Below, one piece after another: positions 7,852-14,782 of a stretch of 15,982 bases of DNA (the stretch's first letter is position 1; each line of letters starts with the position of its first letter). This DNA comes from Deltaproteobacteria bacterium. GTDB lineage: Bacteria > Myxococcota_A > UBA9042 > DTJE01. A model generated the notes under the pieces. The model had not been told where the DNA came from and searched no databases. It saw only the letters and a list, made by a program, of their open reading frames with translations. The stretch lies in contig JADHTP010000038.1 of assembly GCA_016784945.1 (NCBI GenBank), positions 1 through 15,982 of the forward strand. Reading direction: 5' to 3'. Both the position numbers and the translations under genes were made by a program.

Positions 7852-9237
7852 ATGAAGAAAGCCAAGCATGAACTGGTGGTCATCGGGGCGGGGCCCGGCG
7901 GGTACGTGGCGGCCATACGGGCCGCGCAGCTGGGAATGGACGCCGCCTGTATCGAGGTGGAGCCGGCCCTGGGCGGGACCTGCCTGCGGGTGGGCTGCAT
8001 TCCCAGCAAGGCCCTGCTGGAATCAAGCGAGAAATACCTGGATGCGGATCGCGAACTGAAGAAGCACGGCGTGAACGTGTCCGGCCTGGCCCTGGACCTG
8101 GCCGCCATGCTCAAGCGGAAGGAACGCATCGTCAAGGGACTCACCGGCGGCGTGGACGGCCTGTTCAAAAAGAACAAGGTCACGCGGTACCTGGGTCACG
8201 GGCGACTCGCCGGACCGGGAAAGGTCGTGGTGGACGGTGACGAACCGGTTGAAATCACGGCGAAGCATGTGCTGGTGGCCACGGGCAGCCGGTGCGCCCC
8301 GTTGAAGGGCGTGGAGTTCAAAGGCGCCATCGGGACCAGCACCGAGGCCTTGTCCTACCAGGAGGTCCCGGGTCACCTGGTGGTCATCGGCGCTGGGGCC
8401 ATCGGGCTGGAGCTGGGCTCGGTGTGGCGGCGCCTGGGGGCCAAGGTCACGGTGCTGGAGTACCTGGATCGGATCCTTCCAGGGGCGGATGCCGGGATCG
8501 CCGCGGCGGCCCTCCGGGTGTTCAAGCGCCAGGGATTGAAGTTCCAACTGGACGCCCGGGTGACCGGTGCGCGCCTGGAAGGGGACGGGGCCGTCGTTGA
8601 TGTCGAGGGCGTGGACCCGGTGGCGGCGGACCGGGTCCTGGTGGCCGTGGGCCGCGCGCCGGTGACCGAGGGACTGGGCCTGGACACGGTGGGAATCGAG
8701 ACCGACAAGCGGGGTTTCATCCCCGTGGGTGAGGGGTTCGCCACTTCGGCCGGAGGGGTCCATGCCATCGGGGATGTGATCGGCGGGGCCATGCTGGCCC
8801 ACAAGGCCCACGAGGAAGGCATCGCCTGCGTAGAGCGTCTGGCCACGGGCTACGGACACGTGAATTACGACGTGATTCCCTCCATCGCCTACACCTCGCC
8901 CGAGGTGGCCTGGGTGGGACGGACGGAGGAACAGTTGACAGAGGAGGGTGTCGCCTACCGTAAGGGGACCTTCCCCTTCAAGGCCAATGGTCGGGCCCAG
9001 GCCCTGGGGACCACCGATGGGGAGGTCAAGATACTGGCTGACGGGGCAACGGACCGGGTTCTGGGCGTGCATATCTTCGGGCCGAGGGCGGGCGACCTGG
9101 TGGCGGAGGCGACCGCCGCCATGGAATTCGGGGCGAGCAGCGAGGACGTGGCCCGCACCTGCCATGCCCATCCCACCCTGTCGGAGGCCCTCATGGAAGC
9201 GGCCCTGGCCGTGGACGACCGCGTGATTCACATGTAG
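7852..9237 (+). CDS. lpd: Dihydrolipoyl dehydrogenase (E3)
   Basis: E3 reoxidises the dihydrolipoyl arm of SucB, passing electrons through FAD and a redox disulfide to NAD+. The product has 461 residues, typical for the family. The N-terminal FAD-binding motif is VIGAGPGGYVAA (10-21). The redox disulfide is GGTCLRVGCIPSKALL, Cys44 and Cys49. The NAD-binding motif is VVIGAGAIGLELGS (177-190), and the second FAD motif is AIGD (305-308). The C-terminal interface motif CHAHPTLSEALMEAA supplies the active-site base of the partner subunit, His440 with Glu445. The ATG follows a GAGGAG ribosome site at 7842-7847. Position 50 bp after sucB indicates it is the dedicated third gene of the operon, but in many bacteria one Lpd also serves pyruvate dehydrogenase and the glycine cleavage system. 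The start is certain. Confidence 0.97.
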   Translation: MKKAKHELVVIGAGPGGYVAAIRAAQLGMDAACIEVEPALGGTCLRVGCIPSKALLESSEKYLDADRELKKHGVNVSGLALDLAAMLKRKERIVKGLTGGVDGLFKKNKVTRYLGHGRLAGPGKVVVDGDEPVEITAKHVLVATGSRCAPLKGVEFKGAIGTSTEALSYQEVPGHLVVIGAGAIGLELGSVWRRLGAKVTVLEYLDRILPGADAGIAAAALRVFKRQGLKFQLDARVTGARLEGDGAVVDVEGVDPVAADRVLVAVGRAPVTEGLGLDTVGIETDKRGFIPVGEGFATSAGGVHAIGDVIGGAMLAHKAHEEGIACVERLATGYGHVNYDVIPSIAYTSPEVAWVGRTEEQLTEEGVAYRKGTFPFKANGRAQALGTTDGEVKILADGATDRVLGVHIFGPRAGDLVAEATAAMEFGASSEDVARTCHAHPTLSEALMEAALAVDDRVIHM

Positions 9238-9267
9238 GGCGCGTATACCCACCAGCGCCACTCTTTT
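9238..9267 (+). terminator. Weak candidate terminator after lpd
   Basis: Starting one base after the lpd stop, GGCGC (9238-9242) can pair with GCGCC (9255-9259) across a 12-nt loop, followed by ACTCTTTT. A five-pair stem is short for an intrinsic terminator and the T-run is interrupted. Confidence 0.25.
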
Positions 9268-9340
9268 GTCAGGCTCCGGGGCATGAGTCGAAACCCAGTT
9301 TCAGGATTCCAACCCGTCCGCTCTCCCTTGGATCGGGGCC

Positions 9341-9408
9341 CTGTAGGGCCGGACGTCAACGTCCGGCCGCGCCGCCCGACGGCCGCTTCTGGAGAAACGG
9401 CCCTACAG
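9341..9408. repeat. 68-bp palindromic element with perfect 10-bp terminal inverted repeats
   Basis: CTGTAGGGCC (9341-9350) is the exact reverse complement of GGCCCTACAG (9399-9408). Inside it, overlapping the left end, is a 22-bp palindrome (9347-9368) with arms GGCCGGACGT and ACGTCCGGCC around a 2-nt loop CA. Right of it, CGCGTC (9409-9414) and GACGCG (9425-9430) form a further small hairpin. The layout resembles REP-like or miniature inverted-repeat elements in GC-rich genomes. No T-run follows on either strand, so it is not a standard terminator. No second copy was found in the window. It lies in the 258-bp convergent spacer between lpd and hrpB, in which I see no gene. Confidence 0.7.
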
Positions 9409-9463
9409 CGCGTCCCTTCGGGCCGACGCGTCGACTCCGAACCTGGAGACCGTCCCCTACAAA

Positions 9464-9491
9464 GCGCAACGATCAACGATGAACAATCGAA
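9464..9491. repeat. Degenerate heptad tandem repeat next to the hrpB stop
   Basis: The 7-bp units are GCGCAAC, GATCAAC, GATGAAC and AATCGAA. The array ends four bases before the hrpB stop codon (9496-9498). The 16-mer ACGATCAACGATGAAC (9469-9484) recurs exactly at 14035-14050. Confidence 0.7.
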
Positions 9492-9495
9492 CGAT

Positions 9496-11925
9496 CTACG
9501 CCTTGCGCAGGGTCACGATCCGGTTCTTGTCCTTCAGCCCGATGGCGAAGCCGCGGAAGGCAGGCAGGTAGGTCAAGGGCGGGGGCGTATTGCGCTGCCC
9601 GCGGACAGGGTGTAGGACCACGCGGTTGCGGGTCAGGTCGTATTCCACCCGGTAGACGGCATCCCCCACGGACACCTCCCGGGGGAATTCCCGGTCGAGC
9701 TTTTCGCGAAGAGGACCGGGGAGGTCCGGGGCCAGAAGGTCCCCTGGTGTCAGGAGGGATAGATCTTCGCCGGACTCCACGCCCAGATCCTCCAGCCGCG
9801 ACAGCACCCAGTCCTGTGGTGACGGCACTGGTTCGTTCCAGGGGAATGGGGACTCCCATTCGGCCGGTTCGTCGCTGCTCAATCGGCCCGAGGTACGCAG
9901 GCGGTGGAGCAGGGCCGCTGCCTCCAGCCGGTCCGTCGTGGGACCCAGGGCCTCTTTCAGTATCGATCCTCGAAGGAAGAGGTCCCGCAGGGACTCACGG
10001 GCGAGCCGACCCAGCGGAACCTCCTCGCGTACCGCCACCACCTTGCGGGCATGGACCCGCTCGATCCGGGCGAGGACCGCACCTTTGGCGTACGTCACTC
10101 CCGACAGGCGCTCCCGTCCCACGCCGGCCTCCACCAGCCAGGGAAGGGGAAGGGGCATGGCGCAGGTGACCAGGATGCGGGTGTCACGGGTGCCCAGTCC
10201 CATGCAATGGGTGTCCAGCACGGCGATGGCTTCCGCAGTGTCCGCGATTGCGCTCTCCCGGGCCAGTTCCACCTCCGTCCCCCCGTTGCTCCAGGCGACC
10301 CGTCCCCGCCGTCGCCTGGCCACGTGGACGCACCGTGGATCCGCGGCCATGGCAGTCATGGCGAGACGGCGGGCGTCCACCTTCAATCCCTTGTCCGACG
10401 AGTCCGTCAGTCCCCAGGCCGAACCCAGCCTCCGGCGGATGGCACGGGCCTCGCACAGGGCGTAGGCTGACAGGCCATGGCGCTCCGGCCGACCTTCCCT
10501 CACGGTCCGGATCAGGGCCAGCGCGTCGTTTCCCGAGGACCGCAGGTCGTCCTTTTCGTCCGTGGGACGCCGGTCGGACAGGAAGAGCCGCCGGCCCACG
10601 GCCAGTGCCGAAACGAGGTCCAGGGCATCGGGCAGGCAATTCGTGGATTCAGCCTCCACGAGCAGCCGTCCCAAGGGTGCGTCCAGGGGCAGGCCGAACA
10701 ATCGTTTGCCCCGGTCCGTAATGGCGCTGGCGGGACCGATGGCCCCGATGGCCTCCAGGTCCGCCAGGGCGGTTTCCAGGGCATGGTCCCGCGGGGGATC
10801 CAGGAAGGGGAGCGTACGGGGATCGGCCCCGCAGGCCCCGGCGGCCAGCACCAGGGGCACCAGGGACTCGCGGTGCATTTCCGGGTTCGTGACCGCTTCG
10901 AGTCGTGCCCTCTGGTCCCACAGCCGGCAGCACAGGCCCGGACCCAGGCGTCCGGCCCGTCCGGCCCGCTGTTCCGCACTGTCCATGGCAACGGGGGCCA
11001 GGGTCAGAAATCCCCTGTCGTTGTGGTACCGGGTCTGGCGGACCAGCCCGGAGTCGATCACCGCCGTAATGCCCGGCAGGGTGACCGATGTCTCCGCCAC
11101 GTTGGTGGCCAGGATCACCCGCCGTCCCCGGGGTGGCTCAAAGGCCCGACCCTGCTCCTCCAGAGTGAGTCCGCCGTGGAGTTCGACCACCTCGCCCCGG
11201 CCACGTCCGGCCAGTCGCTGGGACAGGGATGCTATTTCACCCTTTCCCGGCAGGAACACCAGCACGGTCCCGGGGTGGTCATCCAGGGTACCAAGGGCCT
11301 CCAGCACCCGGTTCTCCAGGCCATGGACCTCGGGCAGCATGGCCCTGCCGGGGACATGTCGATGGTCCACGGGGAAGACCCGTCCCGGGGCGTGCAGGTG
11401 GCGTCCGCCCAGGTGTCCGGCGACCCGGTCCCCGTCCATGGTGGCGGACATGACCAGCAACCGGCCCCTGAATCGGTCGAGTGCCAGGGCCAGGATCAGG
11501 TCCACGTCCAGCCGTCTTTCGTGGAATTCGTCAAGGATCAGGATCCCGAAGTCGGGCAGGCACCGGTCCCTGGTCCCCGTCGGATCGGACAGCATCCGCA
11601 GCACGACCCCGGGCGTGGCGAACAGGATGCGGGTCTTTTGCCCGGCGCGATGGTCGTCGCGCACGGAGTAGCCGACCTCGTTTCCCAGTGTGGCTCCTTC
11701 CAGTTGGGCCACCCGGACGGCCAGGGAACGGCAGGCCACCCGCCGGGGTTCGACCACCAGGACCCGATCCTTTGCGGCGCACCACCGCGGGACCTGGGTG
11801 GACTTGCCCGACGCCGTGGGAGCGGTGAGCACCACCGGTCCCGATTGGAGACAGGACTCCAGGTCCTCGCGGACGGCCTCCACGGGCAGGGAGTGGGGCC
11901 GGTCTGGTTCGTTGCCACGGGTCAT
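9496..11925 (-). CDS. hrpB: ATP-dependent helicase HrpB (DEAH/RHA family)
   Basis: HrpB proteins are superfamily 2 DEAH/RHA-type nucleic-acid helicases of largely unknown cellular role in bacteria. The 809-residue product has motif I APTASGKST (35-43, Lys41), motif Ia VVEPRRVACRSLA, motif II DEFH (132-135), motif III SAT (160-162), motif V ILATNVAETSVTLPGI (271-286) and motif VI QRAGRAGR (319-326). DEFH in place of DEAH is usual for HrpB, as is the short N-terminus that starts almost at motif I. Winged-helix and ratchet regions (about 350-480) and an HrpB C-terminal region follow. The last 70 residues (VYRVEYDLTRNRVVLHP onward) seem unlike the E. coli C-terminus as I remember it. The ATG at 11925 places LPVEAVREDL at the family start; its ribosome site is weak. 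It converges with lpd and diverges from the secreted-protein gene at 11994. It appears to stand alone. Confidence 0.95.
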   Translation of the reverse strand: MTRGNEPDRPHSLPVEAVREDLESCLQSGPVVLTAPTASGKSTQVPRWCAAKDRVLVVEPRRVACRSLAVRVAQLEGATLGNEVGYSVRDDHRAGQKTRILFATPGVVLRMLSDPTGTRDRCLPDFGILILDEFHERRLDVDLILALALDRFRGRLLVMSATMDGDRVAGHLGGRHLHAPGRVFPVDHRHVPGRAMLPEVHGLENRVLEALGTLDDHPGTVLVFLPGKGEIASLSQRLAGRGRGEVVELHGGLTLEEQGRAFEPPRGRRVILATNVAETSVTLPGITAVIDSGLVRQTRYHNDRGFLTLAPVAMDSAEQRAGRAGRLGPGLCCRLWDQRARLEAVTNPEMHRESLVPLVLAAGACGADPRTLPFLDPPRDHALETALADLEAIGAIGPASAITDRGKRLFGLPLDAPLGRLLVEAESTNCLPDALDLVSALAVGRRLFLSDRRPTDEKDDLRSSGNDALALIRTVREGRPERHGLSAYALCEARAIRRRLGSAWGLTDSSDKGLKVDARRLAMTAMAADPRCVHVARRRRGRVAWSNGGTEVELARESAIADTAEAIAVLDTHCMGLGTRDTRILVTCAMPLPLPWLVEAGVGRERLSGVTYAKGAVLARIERVHARKVVAVREEVPLGRLARESLRDLFLRGSILKEALGPTTDRLEAAALLHRLRTSGRLSSDEPAEWESPFPWNEPVPSPQDWVLSRLEDLGVESGEDLSLLTPGDLLAPDLPGPLREKLDREFPREVSVGDAVYRVEYDLTRNRVVLHPVRGQRNTPPPLTYLPAFRGFAIGLKDKNRIVTLRKA

Positions 11926-11935
11926 GACGGCTCGA

Positions 11936-11964
11936 TGTTAACCCATCGGCACTTTTGGTAGGAT
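11936..11964 (+). promoter_or_regulatory. Weak candidate promoter for the secreted-protein gene
   Basis: TAGGAT (11959-11964) matches four of six -10 bases and lies about 30 bp before the ATG at 11994. The hexamer 17 bp upstream, TGTTAA, is a poor -35. The 68-bp divergent gap with hrpB holds nothing better. Confidence 0.25.
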
Positions 11965-11993
11965 GCCCCCGTTGTTCCCCCGGGAGGATTCCC

Positions 11994-14000
11994 ATGCGCA
12001 GCAATCTGTGTGTCCTGGCGGCCATGGTCGTGATGCCCTCGCCGGCCTGGGCCGAGTCGATGGCACCGGATCACGGACAGGTCCTGGATGTCGTGGAACC
12101 TGATCCGCCGCAAACCCTGTTCCATCCCGGTGACGATCCTGCCCTCGACGAGCACATGCGGGCCCATGACCGGGTGTTCTACGGGATCCACGCCTTTCCC
12201 TTCGGCATCGGTCTGACCGCCTCCCACAAGGACGAGGCGTCGCTGGGCCTGATCAGAGACTGGCTGGACCAGGACACTGTTGAGGACTTCGAGACCTATT
12301 CCGGGAAGCATCCATACGAAGTGGTGGGCGGCTACGAAGGGCCGAACCTGGGCCTTCGGGGCGGCGGGGCCTCGCCGGGCACGGCCTTCCGGTACATGGC
12401 CCTCAAGCGGGAAGGTGGAGCGGCGGCGGACCTGGAACGAGCCCGCGCCGACGTGGTGAATGCCATCGAATATCTGCCCGTGATCCACGTGATCACCGGT
12501 ATTCCGGGCGGCATTGGCCGGGGCGCCATGCTGCTGAAATCGAAGTTGGCGACCGAGCCCCCTTTCCCGGGGGGAACCCCGACCCTGATCCCCCTCTTCG
12601 ATGATCAGGGCAATCCCCTGCCGGAGGGCGAGAAGACCAACGGCACGCTGCGGCCCGACAACTCCGGCGGGGTCCTGCCCGAGGGGCTGTGGTACTGGGA
12701 GGACTCGTGCAGCAAGGACCAGATCGTGGGTTGGGTGGCGGCGCTGGCCACCCTGTACGATGCGGCCGTGGGGGATCCCGACATCGATCAGTCCCTGGTG
12801 GATGACCTGCGGGAGATGGCCTGCAACGTGGGGGCGGGGCTGCGGGTCAAGTACCCCTTCATGGCCGTGGACGGTGTAACCTACGACTACGACCTGGTGA
12901 TCATGGACGCCGACGGCCGGCCGACCAAGCACCACGACCTCAATCCCCTGTCCGTGGAGGGGCTCTACATGGTCCCGGACTCGGAGATCTATCCAGTCTA
13001 CAACGTGTTCAACCTGATCATGGGGCTGGGCATCGTTAAGGGCCTCTATCACGTCTGCGGGGACCAGGCTTCCGAGGCCTTCCTGTACGAGGAACTGTTG
13101 GGGAACCGCGATTTCCTGGGGATGGTTCCCACCCCGGACGGCGCGGAGGCCTTCGACTACCTGTACATGGGCACCAACACGAACTTTTCCAACGTGAACA
13201 TGATTGCCATCGCCCTGTTCCTCAATATCTGGTTCGAAAGCGATCCCGAGATCCTGGCGGTGATGCGTGACTACATGGAAAACAGCTGGTGGGACAAGCC
13301 CGGGGAGGATCGGTCGGCCCGGTACACCAAGCAGCCCTATTTCGACGCCTTCCACCAGGCCATGACCGACAGGGGCACGGACGGGGACAGGGCCAAGCAG
13401 ACAGCGGAACTGCTGAAGGCCTTCACACTGGACCCCTACGTGAACGAGCAGCGGATCAACTGCGATACGGATGAACTGGCGACCGGGGAGTGCCTGGCCG
13501 TGGACGGGAAGACGTTCCTGATCCTGGAGGACGCCGGCAACTGGGGTGATCACCCCGTGGCCACCGAGGCACTGGACCCCTCCATCCGGCCCCCGTCCAA
13601 CTTCAACGCCAGGTCCGATCCTTTCCATGTGAACGGTGGGGGTGGAGCCGGACTTAATCCGGGCGGCGACCTCCACGCCGGCTACTGGCTCATGCGGTAC
13701 CTGTGGGAGAGGCCGCCGGGCGAAGGGGCTTCCTCGGCCCAGGTCCGCCAGCACATGCCCGTGGGCGGATACCCGCCTCAGCCGGAATCGGCGCCGGATG
13801 CGGGACCGTCACCGGACACGACGCCCGTTTCCGACCGGGGGACCGTCCTGCCTGACGACTCCGAAACTTCGGGCGGCGGCTGTGCGCTGGCCGCCCGGGG
13901 GAGTTCAACAACCGGCTGGACGGCCCTGCTCCCCACCTTGTTCGTACTGCTCCTTCCCGCCCTGCGCCGATCCCGTCGATGGGTGACAGGCGAACTGTAG
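11994..14000 (+). CDS. Secreted protein of unknown function with MYXO-CTERM-like C-terminal tag
   Basis: I do not recognise this 668-residue protein by name. It has a signal peptide (1-20) with a likely cut after AWA. At the C-terminus, a Pro/Ser/Asp-rich spacer (about 585-626) leads to GGGCALAARG (Cys630), a hydrophobic helix (WTALLPTLFVLLLPAL) and RRSRR. That is the layout of MYXO-CTERM tags, which in Myxococcota are thought to be cut by a myxosortase and anchored through the cysteine. The body holds GLWYWEDSCSKDQIVGW (231-247), VIMDADGRPTKHHDL (302-316) and GGDLHAGYWLMRYLW near the end. These recall alpha/alpha-toroid secreted proteins with a DTSxDxxxG motif and a DxDGxPT turn, some related to carbohydrate-active enzymes; this is inference from pattern memory. 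GGGAGGA precedes the ATG at 11994. An upstream in-frame ATG at 11955 would put 13 polar residues before the signal peptide and is rejected. Confidence 0.9.
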   Translation: MRSNLCVLAAMVVMPSPAWAESMAPDHGQVLDVVEPDPPQTLFHPGDDPALDEHMRAHDRVFYGIHAFPFGIGLTASHKDEASLGLIRDWLDQDTVEDFETYSGKHPYEVVGGYEGPNLGLRGGGASPGTAFRYMALKREGGAAADLERARADVVNAIEYLPVIHVITGIPGGIGRGAMLLKSKLATEPPFPGGTPTLIPLFDDQGNPLPEGEKTNGTLRPDNSGGVLPEGLWYWEDSCSKDQIVGWVAALATLYDAAVGDPDIDQSLVDDLREMACNVGAGLRVKYPFMAVDGVTYDYDLVIMDADGRPTKHHDLNPLSVEGLYMVPDSEIYPVYNVFNLIMGLGIVKGLYHVCGDQASEAFLYEELLGNRDFLGMVPTPDGAEAFDYLYMGTNTNFSNVNMIAIALFLNIWFESDPEILAVMRDYMENSWWDKPGEDRSARYTKQPYFDAFHQAMTDRGTDGDRAKQTAELLKAFTLDPYVNEQRINCDTDELATGECLAVDGKTFLILEDAGNWGDHPVATEALDPSIRPPSNFNARSDPFHVNGGGGAGLNPGGDLHAGYWLMRYLWERPPGEGASSAQVRQHMPVGGYPPQPESAPDAGPSPDTTPVSDRGTVLPDDSETSGGGCALAARGSSTTGWTALLPTLFVLLLPALRRSRRWVTGEL

Positions 14001-14036
14001 AGCGGGTTTCGCCCCACGCCCCATCGCCTTCCCGAC

Positions 14037-14068
14037 GATCAACGATGAACGATCAAAAGATCAACGCT
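14037..14068. repeat. Degenerate GATCAAC/GATGAAC heptad repeat in the convergent spacer
   Basis: The units GATCAAC, GATGAAC and GATCAAA are followed by AGATCAACG, which keeps the theme with shifted phase. The array starts 36 bases after the stop of the secreted-protein gene. ACGATCAACGATGAAC (14035-14050) is identical to 9469-9484. Confidence 0.75.
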
Positions 14069-14070
14069 TT

Positions 14071-14112
14071 GCGATAGGCGATAGGCGATAGGCGATAGGC
14101 GATAGGCGACAG
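14071..14112. repeat. Perfect GCGATAG heptad array, five exact copies plus one variant
   Basis: Five exact copies of GCGATAG (14071-14105) are followed by GCGACAG (14106-14112). The array ends four bases before the stop codon of the minus-strand lipoprotein gene. It is the only near-perfect tandem array in the window and may vary in copy number between strains. With the preceding heptads it fills much of the 116-bp convergent spacer, which holds no gene. Confidence 0.9.
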
Positions 14113-14116
14113 ACGC

Positions 14117-14710
14117 CTAAACCCCGGTCGGCTTGCACACGGCGTAGGCGCCGCCGCAATTGGCGAGCAGACAGCTGTAATCGCTCGCGTCGGTGTCGCA
14201 GTGGACCTCGATGCACCGCCAGAAGCCCACGTACAGCACCTGGGCGTCGTAGGTCCCCTCCCAGATGCAGTTGTCCATGCAGGTCTTGTTGTAATCGCAG
14301 GCCAGGATGCAGTCCATGACCTCGGAGCAGGAATCGTTCCCCGTGGGGAAGCACTGCTTCGCCCACTTTTCACAGGTGGAGTAGGCGCACAGTGCGGCCT
14401 GACCGGGCTGGTCGTTGGTGTCGAACTCCTCGCATGCCTTGTTCTGGCAGATGATGAATTCGTCGTACAGGACCCGGGCCTCCAGGTCGGCTCCCTGGCG
14501 GCAGGTCTCGATGCAGGTGAGATCCTTGCACTTCTTCAGGAACGTGCACAGGACGATGTCGTGGCAATCGGTCCCCGCCATGGGCGTGTCCGTTCCCCCG
14601 GAATCCGGCGACTGCTTCGATGGCGTCGACAGGCAGGCCGCGAAGCACAGAACGAAGAGAAAGGCAGTGGCCCGCCCAAGAACTCTGGGAATCCGTTTTC
14701 CAGGAGTCAT
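14117..14710 (-). CDS. Cysteine-rich lipoprotein with two copies of a ten-cysteine unit
   Basis: The 197-residue product is a predicted lipoprotein of unknown function. An N-terminal Arg/Lys stretch and a hydrophobic segment (about 14-25) end at FAAC, giving lipidated Cys26. A Ser/Asp/Gly/Thr linker (about 27-48) follows. The rest is two tandem copies of a unit of about 70 residues with ten cysteines each: 49, 55, 61, 66, 70, 88, 93, 108, 113, 120 and 128, 134, 138, 144, 148, 166, 171, 180, 185, 192. Outside the cysteines the copies share AxVLYxxFxxC and CxPTG. Similar Cys-rich lipoproteins are frequent in Myxococcota. The even cysteine number per unit suggests disulfides outside the cytoplasm; metal binding is an alternative. 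AGGGA lies five bases before the ATG. It converges with the secreted-protein gene and diverges from the lipoprotein gene at 14823. Confidence 0.88.
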   Translation of the reverse strand: MTPGKRIPRVLGRATAFLFVLCFAACLSTPSKQSPDSGGTDTPMAGTDCHDIVLCTFLKKCKDLTCIETCRQGADLEARVLYDEFIICQNKACEEFDTNDQPGQAALCAYSTCEKWAKQCFPTGNDSCSEVMDCILACDYNKTCMDNCIWEGTYDAQVLYVGFWRCIEVHCDTDASDYSCLLANCGGAYAVCKPTGV

Positions 14711-14726
14711 CCTGTCCCTATCCCTC

Positions 14727-14747
14727 GATCAACGATCAACGCTCAAT
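14727..14747. repeat. Short heptad repeat in the leader of the Cys-rich lipoprotein gene
   Basis: The units GATCAAC, GATCAAC and GCTCAAT lie 17-37 bp upstream of the minus-strand ATG at 14710. They would be transcribed as leader RNA if the candidate -10 at 14754-14759 is used. Confidence 0.6.
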
Positions 14748-14753
14748 TCGACG

Positions 14754-14782
14754 ATTGTACCTCTATTGAAGGTCGTTAACCA
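14754..14782 (-). promoter_or_regulatory. Candidate promoter for the Cys-rich lipoprotein gene
   Basis: On the minus strand, TACAAT (14759-14754) matches five of six -10 bases. The hexamer 17 bp upstream, TGGTTA (14782-14777), is a poor -35. It overlaps the plus-strand promoter at 14766-14794, so the two divergent lipoprotein genes would share one compact control region. Confidence 0.35.

Noticed and set aside
8023..9261. Open frame of 412 codons on the minus strand, antisense to lpd
   Set aside because: It lies opposite the conserved Lpd cofactor and interface motifs and shows no motif of its own.
9347..9368. Palindrome considered as an intrinsic terminator for lpd or hrpB
   Set aside because: Although the stem is strong, no T-run follows it on either strand, and the outer 10-bp inverted repeats suggest an inserted element.
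10477..11961. Open frame of 494 codons on the plus strand, antisense to hrpB
   Set aside because: It lies opposite all the helicase motifs of hrpB, has no recognisable motif, and is rich in Gly, Gln, Pro and His as expected for a shadow frame.
11955..11993. Upstream in-frame ATG for the secreted-protein gene
   Set aside because: It would add MVGCPRCSPGRIP before a clear signal peptide. The ATG at 11994 has GGGAGGA in front of it.
11922..13754. Open frame of 610 codons on the minus strand, antisense to the secreted-protein gene
   Set aside because: The plus-strand gene has a good ribosome site, signal peptide and sorting tag. The antisense frame has none and reflects third-position GC bias.
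14037..14112. Repeat cluster considered as a CRISPR array
   Set aside because: The units are 7 bp and contiguous, with no unique spacers and no cas genes nearby.
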